A DNA stretch of 64,000 nucleotides from Methanococcoides sp. (GCA_021108275.1 JAIORD010000033.1:62001-126000); one strand, 5' to 3'. Shown: positions 24,439 through 33,401, counted from the first letter of the stretch. The notes: generated by a model from the letters alone, not told the origin. Program-made: numbers and translations.

Positions 24439-24599
24439 TCATATCTTCCTGAATCGAGATCAAGGTCTTGAGCTACATAAGCGATCCTTTTTCTTGCATC
24501 CCATACAGTATTGGCATCAAGGAGCTTGTTATTAAAATAGAGACTACAACTTGTTTGGTGGGCAAAGCCCATTGGCATCTTCAAAAGTTCCGAATTCAT
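24432..24599 (-). pseudogene. fetA fragment with internal deletion
   Basis: The frame starts MNSELLK like fetA, then jumps straight to KMPMGFAHQTS, LLDANTVWDARKRIAY and stops at a TAG (24432-24434). Everything between residue 7 and the end of Walker A is missing, and the protein after the Q-loop is gone. The junction falls at a short shared ACTTTT-type sequence, as in microhomology deletion. It cannot bind ATP. It is a second, decayed copy of the queG-like/fetA junction seen at 23764. Confidence 0.85.
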
Positions 24600-25030
24600 G
24601 AGCTGTTAGATTCCTTCTGATGTGGAGATATGTTCTTATCCCCAGTTTTTCCATAAGGACAGACAAGGTTGCATATAGTACATGACATGAAACCACGATT
24701 GGAAATTCGCCGAATGTGTTTTTCCCATTTATCATCGAGATCTTTGTCAAATTTATGAGCCACAACACATTTGTCGTGGATAACCTTCTCCCCTGATGGC
24801 ACTCCTTGAGAAGGACCTGGAATTATAGCCTGATATGGACAGCTTTTGACACATAGGGACTTCTTTTGACACATAGGGACTTCTTTTGGCAGAGGGGCTG
24901 TTCTGCACAAAGATCACGTGTAAATGGTTCATCAGGCTTGATCTCTGCATCGGTCAGCACTGATATCCAGCGCACTCTTGGACCATATTCAGGAGTTATT
25001 ACTTGAGTATTGTGTCCGGTGAACTACCAC
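24596..25030 (-). pseudogene. C-terminal part of a queG-like 4Fe-4S protein
   Basis: The minus strand reads VITPEYGPRVRWISVLTDAE and FTRDLC, then, after a frame jump, SCPYQAIIPGPSQGV, HDKCVVAHKF, and SCTICNLVCPYGKTG. This is the ferredoxin-type end of an epoxyqueuosine-reductase-like protein. A 20-bp tandem duplication at 24844-24883 (TTTTGACACATAGGGACTTC twice) shifts the frame inside the cluster motif, and the N-terminal half is replaced by the tnpB element. Its stop overlaps the ATG of the fetA relic (24596-24599), preserving the ancestral coupling. Confidence 0.8.
24844..24883 (+). repeat. 20-bp tandem duplication
   Basis: TTTTGACACATAGGGACTTC is present twice in a row. Because 20 is not a multiple of three it breaks the frame of the queG-like relic within its Fe-S motif. 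Confidence 0.85.
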
Positions 25031-25033
25031 CCA

Positions 25034-26173
25034 TTAAAATGACTGGCTTCCTGCTTCATAGCCCAGACCAACGTCCGTGACTCCACAGGCCCTTCCCGTA
25101 GTCCCTACGGTGCATCGATTAAGAATATTGATTGCAGCATTAACATCTCTGTCAAGTTCAAGTCCACATTCAGGACATTTGTGAATCCTGACCGATAGAG
25201 CTTTCCTGACGATGTTTCCACAACTGCTGCATTCCTGTGATGTGTTGAATGGGTTAACCAATTCGACATACTTGCCAGCCTCTTCCGCTTTGCTTTTTGC
25301 CATCTGGATCAGTTGACCCCATGCAACATCATGTATTGATTTTGCGAGATGATGATCCTTAACCATGTCCTTGATATTCAAATCTTCGAACACTATTCTG
25401 TCAAACTTGTTGACAAGGACCCTGCTCAACTTATGGTTAAAATCAAGTCTCTGGTTACGTATCTTTCTGTGAACCTTAGCAACTTTGAGTTTTTGCTTAA
25501 GGCGGTTTGAGGATCTCATTTTCTTCTTGCTCAGTCTCTTTTGCTGGACTGCAAGGGATCTCTCCGACTTGCGGCAATATATAGGGGAATCGTACTGTTC
25601 CCCATTACTCAACGTGACACATGAGTTAAGCCCGACATCAATTCCTATGGATGTGGACGGTCTGATCTTTTCAGGACTTGCACCCATGTCAACAGAAAAA
25701 ACTGCATACCACTGATCCCCTTCACGTTTGATGGAACATGTTTTGAGCTTGCCTTCTATCTCTCGGTGCTGTTTTATCTTGATACTCCCTATCTTGGAAA
25801 GTTTCAGTTTAGTCCCTTCTATCCTGAAACCAGATTGAGGATATGTGAAACTGTTGTACCTGTCCTTTCCCTTGAACCTTGGATACCCTGGTGTTTCACC
25901 TGTTTTGCACCTTCTGAAAAAAGCATCAAATGATTTTCCAAGTCTTCGCAAAACATCCTGTTTGATCTGTGAGAATACTTCGGTATTGAACTCAATATAT
26001 TTGACCTGAGTAATCTGGTCAAATGTCGTTAATCCCTGGTTACATCGGTCATACGCATTCTTTCTGTCCGCAAGAAACTCGTTATAGATGTATCTGCATA
26101 CGTCCAGAGTTTTGACCAGAACAATCTCCTGTTCTTTGGCCGGGTACAGACGGAATTTGTAGGATTTCCGCAT
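25034..26173 (-). CDS. tnpB: TnpB (IS200/IS605-family RNA-guided nuclease)
   Basis: At 379 residues this is full length. The N-terminal helix-turn-helix/WED part begins MRKSYKFRLYP; the RuvC residues are D179 (GIDVGLNS), E263 (VFEDLNI) and D341/D343 (LDRDVNAAIN). The zinc finger is C315/C318 and C333/C336. TnpB is an omega-RNA-guided DNA nuclease that helps IS605-type elements persist. No tnpA is near, so this is an IS1341-style solo element. The omega RNA should overlap the 3' end and run to about 25020. A hairpin at 26245-26264 and CCACCCATT at 25026-25034 mark the likely ends. Confidence 0.93.
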   Translation of the reverse strand: MRKSYKFRLYPAKEQEIVLVKTLDVCRYIYNEFLADRKNAYDRCNQGLTTFDQITQVKYIEFNTEVFSQIKQDVLRRLGKSFDAFFRRCKTGETPGYPRFKGKDRYNSFTYPQSGFRIEGTKLKLSKIGSIKIKQHREIEGKLKTCSIKREGDQWYAVFSVDMGASPEKIRPSTSIGIDVGLNSCVTLSNGEQYDSPIYCRKSERSLAVQQKRLSKKKMRSSNRLKQKLKVAKVHRKIRNQRLDFNHKLSRVLVNKFDRIVFEDLNIKDMVKDHHLAKSIHDVAWGQLIQMAKSKAEEAGKYVELVNPFNTSQECSSCGNIVRKALSVRIHKCPECGLELDRDVNAAINILNRCTVGTTGRACGVTDVGLGYEAGSQSF

Positions 26174-26244
26174 ATTGTAATATACGCTTTGATACTACTA
26201 ATATATATCAGAAACAAGAACAAACAACTATTTACGCAATTCAT

Positions 26245-26264
26245 CCACTCATTGAAATGGGTGG
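26245..26264 (+). repeat. Subterminal hairpin at the tnpB element's 5' end
   Basis: CCACTCATT pairs with AATGGGTGG around a GA loop (one G-T pair). A related but weaker CCACCCATT/AATGACTGG pair lies at the other end (25026-25045). Such short palindromes are the single-strand hairpins recognised by IS200/IS605 transposases, so these mark the left and right ends. Confidence 0.55.
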
Positions 26265-26303
26265 TATTCTTGCTTATTTAACTATAAAAAGGATCAAAGG
26301 TAC

Positions 26304-26324
26304 ATTCCTGACGTTATCTATATA
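26304..26324 (+). repeat. 21-bp direct repeat, right copy
   Basis: This is identical to 24418-24438. It lies 26 bp before the start of the TfoX-like gene, so the left copy may derive from a duplicated leader of this gene. Confidence 0.7.
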
Positions 26325-26349
26325 ACGAATCTCCCTGATAGTTTTTAGT

Positions 26350-26748
26350 ATGACAAAATGGAAAAAAGCTTCTGAAGAACTTGGGGAACTTGTCGGGGAA
26401 TATGTGGCCGAATACGATGCTGAGTTCAGGAAAATGTTCGGCAGTCCCGTTCATTTTGTGAAGGGGAACATGTTCGTAGGCGTTCATGGCGATGGCATAA
26501 TGCTACGCCTTAACGAAGATGACCAGCAAAAATTGTATGCTGAACACGATGAAGCAGCACCTTTTACACCAAATGGCAGGCGAATGAGAGAATATGCAAT
26601 GCTTCCGCCATCTGTGTACGATGATGAGATGGAGTTAAGGAAATGGCTGGATATATCCTATGCTTATGTGAGTTCCCTTCCAAAGAAGGAGAAAAAGGAG
26701 AAAAAGGAGAAAGTAGCTTCAAAGAAAACAAAAAAGGCAGAAGATTGA
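26350..26748 (+). CDS. TfoX N-terminal-domain-like protein
   Basis: The first 105 residues match the TfoX/Sxy N-terminal domain pattern: FRKMFGSPVHFVKGNMFVGVHGDGIMLRL, then PFTPNGRRMREYAMLPPSVYDDEMELRKWL. The last 25 residues are almost pure Lys/Glu/Ala (three KKEK units), probably a disordered nucleic-acid-binding or solubility tail. In bacteria TfoX regulates competence, but stand-alone N-terminal domains occur widely with unknown roles. The gene is monocistronic; its leader contains the 21-bp repeat. Confidence 0.8.
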   Translation: MTKWKKASEELGELVGEYVAEYDAEFRKMFGSPVHFVKGNMFVGVHGDGIMLRLNEDDQQKLYAEHDEAAPFTPNGRRMREYAMLPPSVYDDEMELRKWLDISYAYVSSLPKKEKKEKKEKVASKKTKKAED

Positions 26749-26759
26749 TGCGATCTGCA

Positions 26760-27872
26760 TCATCCCCATCCTTTTTTAATATCTTTTACAATAAGAGTTG
26801 CAAAATCTCTATTTTTTTCATCTAAGGTTATAGGATTGAATGATGAAGTATGCCTTTTTCGATAAAATCTCGGCATATCATCGATTTTGAAACGTATTGT
26901 TCCTTGAATCCACTTTTGTATCCTTGTGCCATTATCGTTTGGTTCAATTATTCCACACCCATAATGACCTCTTTTTATCCATTCAGCAAGTATTGTTACT
27001 TTTTGTTCATCATATTCTCTGAAAAATTGTTCATCAGGATTTCGATTAGATTCTCTTAATTGTACATCATTCCACAACTTCTTCATACTATGTGGTTTCG
27101 GAACACTTGATTTTGGATTTTCTTTTGTTTGGTTATTATTATGCACGTCTTTAATATGCTGCTCCAAACCATTTGCTGATTTGAACTTTTTATGACAATA
27201 TTTGCATATGAGATGGCCGTCTTTAATGTGCTTCTTCAAATTATTTATTGATTGGAACTCTTTCTCACAAAATTTGCATATGATGTGGGTATCTTTAATA
27301 TGTATATTCAAGAGAATTTCTGATTGGAAATATTCTCCACAGTATTTGCAGATGCTATGTTTGTCTTTAATGTGCTGCTTCAAAAGAATTTCTGACTGGA
27401 AATTCTTATCACAATATTTACAATTGTAATGCACATTTTTAAGATGCTGTTGCAAAATATCTTTTGATTGGAAGTATTCTCCACAGTATTTGCATGTGGC
27501 ATGCACGTCTTTAATATGCTGTTTCAAGAGAATTTTTGATTGGAAGTATTCATGACAATATTTGCATATGACATGGTCGTCTTCAATATGCCGTTGCAAA
27601 ATATCTTTTGATTGAAATTTTTCATCACAATATTTGCAAAAATAAGTATTCAGGATATTAGAAGAATATGCTAGGTGCTTCCCTTCATCCTCTACATGAA
27701 TTGTTGGTAGTGGAGGTTTCACAATTGATGATGATACTGTCTTTGCTAGACCAAGTTCATCTTCATCTTTTACGTTTTTAACGTTTGAATAGGTCATACA
27801 ATTGCTACAAAAACCATTTGATGCAACCTGCTGCCCACAACTTCTACACATTAACATATTATGACCTAGCAC
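26760..27872 (-). CDS. Seven-finger C2H2 zinc-finger protein
   Basis: After an N-terminal zinc ribbon (C9, C12, C22, C25) and an acidic linker, seven C2H2 fingers of the form C-x2-C-x12-H-x4-H begin at C79, C103, C127, C151, C175, C199 and C223, an exact 24-residue period. Linkers are only two residues, unlike the seven-residue TGEKP type. The C-terminal 120 residues (KKLWNDVQLRESNRNPDEQF... EWIKRGHYGCGIIEPND...) form an unrecognised domain that may be catalytic or binding. Tandem C2H2 arrays are rare in archaea. The gene lies next to a membrane Mrr nuclease and a DUF4393 gene, which suggests nucleic-acid recognition in a defence setting; that is inference. Confidence 0.85.
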   Translation of the reverse strand: MLGHNMLMCRSCGQQVASNGFCSNCMTYSNVKNVKDEDELGLAKTVSSSIVKPPLPTIHVEDEGKHLAYSSNILNTYFCKYCDEKFQSKDILQRHIEDDHVICKYCHEYFQSKILLKQHIKDVHATCKYCGEYFQSKDILQQHLKNVHYNCKYCDKNFQSEILLKQHIKDKHSICKYCGEYFQSEILLNIHIKDTHIICKFCEKEFQSINNLKKHIKDGHLICKYCHKKFKSANGLEQHIKDVHNNNQTKENPKSSVPKPHSMKKLWNDVQLRESNRNPDEQFFREYDEQKVTILAEWIKRGHYGCGIIEPNDNGTRIQKWIQGTIRFKIDDMPRFYRKRHTSSFNPITLDEKNRDFATLIVKDIKKGWG

Positions 27873-28247
27873 ATAAAATTATATAATGGTACCTAAAAAT
27901 TACCAATGTGTCATGATTGGATAAATATCTTTAAATTCGATTGTTGACCCTTTTTTTGTAGCAAAACCTTCATGGATCAAAATTGAATCCACATATGAAG
28001 CAAAGAGGAGTTTTCGGAATACTTTGTAATAGGATGTAGGATTATCATGCATTTAATAATGCATTCTCGAAATATATTTTGTATTAGTATTTGTAGATAA
28101 ACAACGTTTCTACATTTCTCTCAAATACCACATATTTAATTTTTAGGAAGGCTTAAATAAATAAAAGAAATAGATGCGGTCAATAACATAGGCGGTGATT
28201 TCAATTCCAGAAGATTTTTATTGTTGATTATTTGACGAGGTGTTAAA
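27873..28247. other. Intergenic region between divergent genes
   Basis: These 375 bp separate the leftward zinc-finger gene and the rightward Mrr-like gene. They are AT-rich and probably contain both promoters; I see no coding frame, tandem repeat or good hairpin. Confidence 0.3.
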
Positions 28248-29207
28248 GTGGAAATATCCGTATTATCCAAAAATGTATATGATTCATTCATTTATGCTAT
28301 TTTAAATAAAGGAAACAATATAAAAAAAGTGCCATTGCAAATATATACTATTTTTTGGACTATTTACTTGATTATATGTCTTGCAGCATGTACCGATTTA
28401 GCAATAGATGAAATAAATGAGATCGGTATTTTTGGAGGGTTATTTGTATCTTTAGTAGCATCTATTATTTGTGTTTCTATATTCGTTCTACCTCCCTATA
28501 CCCCAATTTATTATTTATGGTCTCGATACGTGAAAAATGATAATTTATCAGGTGAATCGAAGATTCAAGAACAAAATACAATCATGGCAGGCAGAAGCTC
28601 TCTATTTTATGCTTATGGAGCTATAATTATTTTGAGTTTGGCAGTAATTTTTATGATCTGGGTAACATCTATTTGGATAGGGATTGTTTTCTTATTTGGT
28701 GCATTGTTAATAATTAGTTCAGGACTATCCCCTACATTATACAATTATTTAGTCAATGTTGTCAAATACATTTCGAAATTGGATAAATATATATCGATCC
28801 TCTCTAAACATATATCGTCTTCTATTGATAAATTCTCAAAAACTAATGAAATTCATTCAACAATGCAAGAAATTGATATGATGAGTGGATATGATTTTGA
28901 AAACTATATGTATATGGTTTATAAGAATTTAGGATATTTAGTTGAACAAACGCCATTTTCTGGAGACCAAGGTGCAGACTTAATAATTCATACCGAAGAT
29001 GGAAAAGTTGCAATGCAGGTCAAGAGATATTCTAGAAACATAGGGAACAGAGCAATACAAGAAGTTGTAGCATCAAAGAATTATTATGGCTGTACTAAAT
29101 GTGCAGTTATCACGAACAGCTATTTCACTCAACATGCAATCGACCTTGCAAATTGCAATGGTGTAGCTCTTATAGATAGGGATGGACTAATGAAAATGGT
29201 TAGTTAA
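28248..29207 (+). CDS. Membrane-anchored Mrr-type restriction endonuclease
   Basis: A GTG start follows GAGGTG. Four membrane helices are visible in the first 165 residues (about 32-50, 62-82, 120-140, 143-162). Residues 205-319 are an Mrr/PD-(D/E)xK nuclease: MSGYDFENYMYMVYKNLGY, then D244 in DQGADLII and Q257-x-K259 in VAMQVKRY, with the family's AIQEVVASKNYYGCTKCAVITNS and a closing LIDRDGLMKM. All catalytic residues are present. Mrr-like nucleases cut foreign or modified DNA; tethering to the membrane suggests action on entering DNA. It sits between a zinc-finger gene and a DUF4393 gene. Confidence 0.88.
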   Translation: MEISVLSKNVYDSFIYAILNKGNNIKKVPLQIYTIFWTIYLIICLAACTDLAIDEINEIGIFGGLFVSLVASIICVSIFVLPPYTPIYYLWSRYVKNDNLSGESKIQEQNTIMAGRSSLFYAYGAIIILSLAVIFMIWVTSIWIGIVFLFGALLIISSGLSPTLYNYLVNVVKYISKLDKYISILSKHISSSIDKFSKTNEIHSTMQEIDMMSGYDFENYMYMVYKNLGYLVEQTPFSGDQGADLIIHTEDGKVAMQVKRYSRNIGNRAIQEVVASKNYYGCTKCAVITNSYFTQHAIDLANCNGVALIDRDGLMKMVS

Positions 29208-29343
29208 AACTATAGTTTACTTTAGATTCCAAAAGATTATATTATATTTCCTTACAAAGTGATACATCAGAAAATATCAAATGATTTGTTATTATGCATT
29301 AATAGAATAAAGGATATTATATTTCTTTTAAGGAGTGATACTT

Positions 29344-30069
29344 ATGGATGAATATATTAAGCCAATGATAGCAACTGGACTAAATTTATCAGAGATAGCG
29401 AAAGTTCCGTTCCACACCTTTGAACTACTAACCAATCCTGCTGCCGAAGAACTTGGATACTGGGCTCGAGATATTATTCATCACCGAAGGGAGAATTGTT
29501 CCAAAATTGCAACTGAAGCAATAACAATTCGAAAGTCGAATGGAAATATAGATGGGCTGTCAGCCCCACTACGTCTTGTATCTAAGATTATGGAAGAAGG
29601 TTCATTAATTGATGATAAGGACGTCCAAAAAATGTGGGCAGGTCTTCTAGCTTCAAGCTGCACACTGGATGGAAAGGATGAAAGCAATTTAGTATATATC
29701 GATTTATTATCGAAATTAACCTCTTCCGAAGTTGCCTTAGTTAATCATTTATGCAATCGCACAACGAAATCTGTAGAACTTTATTTTTTGATTACTGCAA
29801 GTTATCTTGACCTTGATATGAATATTTTACAAACTATTTTTGGGTTAAAAGATGTGCATATAATAGACCATACAATAAAACATTTGGAATCGCTTGGGTT
29901 GGTGGAATTTATTGGCATAAATGATACTTCTATAGCTGCTATTAGTAATAATGATTCTTTTTCTGTTACGTTGAAACCTACTACGTTATGTTTGAACATG
30001 TATGTAAAATGCCAAGGCTCATCAGATTCTCCAGCTAAATATTGGTCTGAATGTTTACATGAGCAATAA
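29344..30069 (+). CDS. DUF4393 (Abi-alpha-like) protein
   Basis: I start at the ATG 29344, nine bases after GGAG. The protein (241 residues) has the DUF4393/Abi-alpha layout: ELLTNPAAEELGYWARDIIHHRRENC, a central PLRLVSKIMEEGSLIDDKDVQKMWAGLLASS, and EVALVNHLC with a later winged-helix-like LQTIFGLKDVHIIDHTIKHLESLGLVEF. The family is linked to abortive infection but its mechanism is unknown. It lies 136 bp after the Mrr-like nuclease on the same strand. The family call is fairly good; defence function is from association. Confidence 0.78.
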   Translation: MDEYIKPMIATGLNLSEIAKVPFHTFELLTNPAAEELGYWARDIIHHRRENCSKIATEAITIRKSNGNIDGLSAPLRLVSKIMEEGSLIDDKDVQKMWAGLLASSCTLDGKDESNLVYIDLLSKLTSSEVALVNHLCNRTTKSVELYFLITASYLDLDMNILQTIFGLKDVHIIDHTIKHLESLGLVEFIGINDTSIAAISNNDSFSVTLKPTTLCLNMYVKCQGSSDSPAKYWSECLHEQ

Positions 30070-30250
30070 GTTGTTATTTTTTGTGAGTTCGGGATGTGTG
30101 ACTACAAAAAAACAAATTATTAAATGAATAATGGACTGAATCAGTCGATTCATGTTACTAATTTTTACTTTTATGATACGATTCAAAGGATAAAAAGAAA
30201 AGTTTATGACATGATAAACATGCCATAAATAAGTAAAATGCCTAAAAATA

Positions 30251-33200
30251 TCAATATTCCTCTTTAATATACTTGATCATCTTAGGCGTCAGCAGTGGAA
30301 CGATCTGTGGAAGCATGTTAGGCATAAGGTTCCCCATAGCCTCTGGCATAAGATCAGGCATCTGTTCTCTCAGATCATCGGACATCTGAACACGCCTTCC
30401 CACAGCTTCGAGCATTTCCGGCATGACCTTTGGCATTATGCCTGGCAGAAGCATTGGCATCATGATAGGCATCATTGGCTTCATCATGAGGTCCATGCCT
30501 GGTACATACTTTACCATCTTCATCATACCACGCAGCGGAGCAGGCATTGCAGCCATCATTTCTGGAAGCAGCTCTACCATAAGATCGGTCATGTTCTCAG
30601 GTCTTAGCAGATGGATCATCTGGTCGAAAGTTACCCAGGCTGTGAGTGCAGCATTTGTGGTGTCAGGTATATCATACCCAAGACTGCGGGCAACCGTTGC
30701 CGAAAGGTCCTGAACGTTCACAGAACTGCCACTGTTCTTGGCAGCTATCCTCAACTGTACCTGACAGCACGGACAGGCTGCGACCATGATCTCGGCACCG
30801 ATATCCTCGGCTTCCTTCAGTCTCATGTTACCAATAACATTCGCAACTTCCGGATCAGCGACCAGTGTGAGTACTGAGCCACAGCAATGACCGTTCGCCC
30901 TGTTATGTTCCATTTCACGGAAATCAACGCCAGGCACTGACTTGATAAGGTTCCTTGGTGGCTCGTATATGCCGCCTGCACGACCCATGTGGCAAGCGTC
31001 GTGTATGGTTACTACCTTGTCGAGCGGCTTGACGAATTTCTCAGAAAGCACATCGAGCTTGTCCTCCAGCACCTGTGAATAGTGTTTGGCCTCGAAATCG
31101 TATTCGATACCGAGCTTCTCCGCCCACTGGCGATAGAAAGTATCCCACACCAACCAGCATGCCGGACAGGAGGTGATAACGGTCTTAACACCCTTCTTCT
31201 TCATGTTCTCGATGTTCATCCTCATGATCTTCTCGAAAACATCCCACTTTCCGGCTGCAAGCATCGGGATACCACAACAGGACTCTTCCTTTCCGAGATA
31301 TGTTATCTCCAGACCTGCATCTGTGAGTAGACGGACTGAAGCCTCAGCAATGTCCTTCTCGACAAAGGATGCAGTACATCCTGCGAAGTAAGCGTATTCG
31401 GCCTTGTCCTTGATCTTTGGCTTAAGGTCCTCAGGGATCCATTCTTCCCTGTTCTTGAGATATTCTCCCCAGATGTTACGCTCTTTGAGCAGGCTGGAAG
31501 CCATTATCTCGAACGGTGGGATGGTCATCATGCCACGGTTCACCACAAGTTCGTTCCTCAATGTCATCCAGGAATCATTTATTGGAAGATCGAGCTGGCA
31601 TCTGTGGTCACAAAGCTCACAGGTAGTACAAGCAAGGAACGTGTCCACCTGTTCCTGTGTCATCTTGTCCCTGCCGGCAATATATTCCTTGATGAAGAAC
31701 CACTTGCCTCTTGGGGACTGGGATTCCCAGCCACGACCGTAGTACTGGTCACATTCCTCGACACAGTAACCACATTGAGCACAGGTGTATGCGTGAGATA
31801 CAACGTCTGCCTCAATATCCTTCTGTTTAGTGAATTTCTCGACCTCGATGCCGCTGCGATTACCTACGAACCTCATCATTGGCTCGAATGCTTTTGAAAG
31901 TGAAATTCCGGTCTTGAGAATACCTTTACCTGAAATCGTCTCAGGGTTCATTATGTCTTCAGGATCGACCTGTTGCTTAAGGTCAAGCATCTTCTCAAGA
32001 CGGCTACCATAGACCTTCTCTGCCTCTTTTGCAAAATAAAGACCTGAAGCATATATCCTTCCGCCGTTCTCTTCAGCGATCTTGACGATGCTGATACCCA
32101 ATGTGAAGGCGAGGTTGAACTTGAACGACCTTTCGGAGTGAGGTATGAAACAGAGCAGTATGGCATTGCCATCCTTTGCAACCATACCTTCCATGAGCAC
32201 AGGAAGAGAGATCTTCTGCTTGATCTCGCTGACAACTTTGTCCACCTTGTCCAGAGGTACGATTATCTCTGCAGGAATGAAGGAAGGACCAAGCCTTTTC
32301 ACCTTCATGGAGCGGAACCATTCTCCAGCTTCGTGTTTGGAGATCTCTTCAGAAAGGACTTTGCCACCACTGCTGGTAATAATATTTTCAAGGGCACTAA
32401 CATCCCTTGACTCAGGATAAATGAAGTTACAAATATATGACTTCGGCAATTCCGGTCTGTCCTCGACAACCGGTTCGCCATGATGGGTAGAGAATGGCAT
32501 TTCATTCTTCATGCCTGCCCAATCGGGATTTATAAATGAGATAGACCACAGTGGCACTTTTGCTTCTTTTACCGCCTGGAGAGCTTTCTGCATGGAGGCC
32601 GGGTCTGCAAATTCCGCAGAGATTATAGCGGTGTCTTCTTTGTTTCTTATATTAAGGGTGATCTGTGTGATGGTGCCTATAGTACCCATACTTCCGATGA
32701 GGGCGTCCATTTCATCGCCTGAGAAATCCCTGATCTCGCCGTTTGGCAATACTGCCCTTGCGGAGACCATTGTGTCCTGGGACCAGCCATATTCATAGCT
32801 GCCATAACCGATACCGTTCTGAGCAAGCCAGCCACCGACAGTTGCTGCCGGAGCACTTGAAGGCATGGCACATACAGAGAGATCCTCTTTGTTGAGCTTT
32901 CTTTCAAGGCGTTCCCAAACGATGCCTGCTCCAACGGTCACTGTCATGTTCTCAGTATCGATGGATATGATCTTGTTCAGCAGATTGACGTCTGCAACGA
33001 TACCGCCTTTTGTAGGAATGACACCACCATAACCGGATGATGCACCTGCACGGGGGACAATAGGAATAGAATATTTTCGTGCGAACTCCATCAGTTTGAC
33101 AATATCATCCTCGGTACGCAATTTTACAATCGCGGCAGGATCGGTATTGCCCAACATCATCTTTGCCATTGAAGGAAGTGCTCCGACATCATGACAATAG

Positions 33201-33298
33201 AAGTGTCTTTCTCTTTTGCTTAAGTTCACACGGTCGCCAAATATGGCGGTAATTTCTTCCTGCTGAGAGGAATTCAGATCTGCTGTGTTTCTTGCCAT
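30251..33298 (-). CDS. FAD-linked oxidase fused to Fe-S/CCG-domain reductase with Met-rich tail
   Basis: The 1015 residues contain an FAD_binding_4 domain (about 45-215; VPRAGASSGYGGVIPTKGG), an FAD-oxidase C-terminal domain (to about 455, ending VDPEDIMNPETISG), two 4Fe-4S motifs (CAQCGYCVEECDQ, CTTCELCDHRCQ) and two CCG domains (GKEESCCGIPMLAAG; NRANGHCCGSVLTL) as in HdrD/GlpC. This is the layout of D-lactate or glycolate-type dehydrogenases that pass electrons to a quinone-like carrier or ferredoxin. The last 110 residues are extraordinarily Met/Pro-rich (MMKPMMPIMMPMLLPGIMP). It follows the polyferredoxin gene by about 100 bp with its own GGGGGAG. The substrate is unknown. Confidence 0.88.
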   Translation of the reverse strand: MARNTADLNSSQQEEITAIFGDRVNLSKRERHFYCHDVGALPSMAKMMLGNTDPAAIVKLRTEDDIVKLMEFARKYSIPIVPRAGASSGYGGVIPTKGGIVADVNLLNKIISIDTENMTVTVGAGIVWERLERKLNKEDLSVCAMPSSAPAATVGGWLAQNGIGYGSYEYGWSQDTMVSARAVLPNGEIRDFSGDEMDALIGSMGTIGTITQITLNIRNKEDTAIISAEFADPASMQKALQAVKEAKVPLWSISFINPDWAGMKNEMPFSTHHGEPVVEDRPELPKSYICNFIYPESRDVSALENIITSSGGKVLSEEISKHEAGEWFRSMKVKRLGPSFIPAEIIVPLDKVDKVVSEIKQKISLPVLMEGMVAKDGNAILLCFIPHSERSFKFNLAFTLGISIVKIAEENGGRIYASGLYFAKEAEKVYGSRLEKMLDLKQQVDPEDIMNPETISGKGILKTGISLSKAFEPMMRFVGNRSGIEVEKFTKQKDIEADVVSHAYTCAQCGYCVEECDQYYGRGWESQSPRGKWFFIKEYIAGRDKMTQEQVDTFLACTTCELCDHRCQLDLPINDSWMTLRNELVVNRGMMTIPPFEIMASSLLKERNIWGEYLKNREEWIPEDLKPKIKDKAEYAYFAGCTASFVEKDIAEASVRLLTDAGLEITYLGKEESCCGIPMLAAGKWDVFEKIMRMNIENMKKKGVKTVITSCPACWLVWDTFYRQWAEKLGIEYDFEAKHYSQVLEDKLDVLSEKFVKPLDKVVTIHDACHMGRAGGIYEPPRNLIKSVPGVDFREMEHNRANGHCCGSVLTLVADPEVANVIGNMRLKEAEDIGAEIMVAACPCCQVQLRIAAKNSGSSVNVQDLSATVARSLGYDIPDTTNAALTAWVTFDQMIHLLRPENMTDLMVELLPEMMAAMPAPLRGMMKMVKYVPGMDLMMKPMMPIMMPMLLPGIMPKVMPEMLEAVGRRVQMSDDLREQMPDLMPEAMGNLMPNMLPQIVPLLTPKMIKYIKEEY

Positions 33299-33401
33299 AT
33301 GCTCTCCCCCTTATAGGTTGGGTATCATTCAATATAAACTTTATAAGTATGATATGGAGATCTTGTCCAACTTTAAAAAAAGAAATTGGACAAATATCCA
33401 A

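Noticed and set aside
27110-27640. 72-bp periodic repeat as a possible CRISPR or satellite
   Set aside because: The period is exactly 24 codons and each unit encodes one C2H2 finger; there are no spacers.
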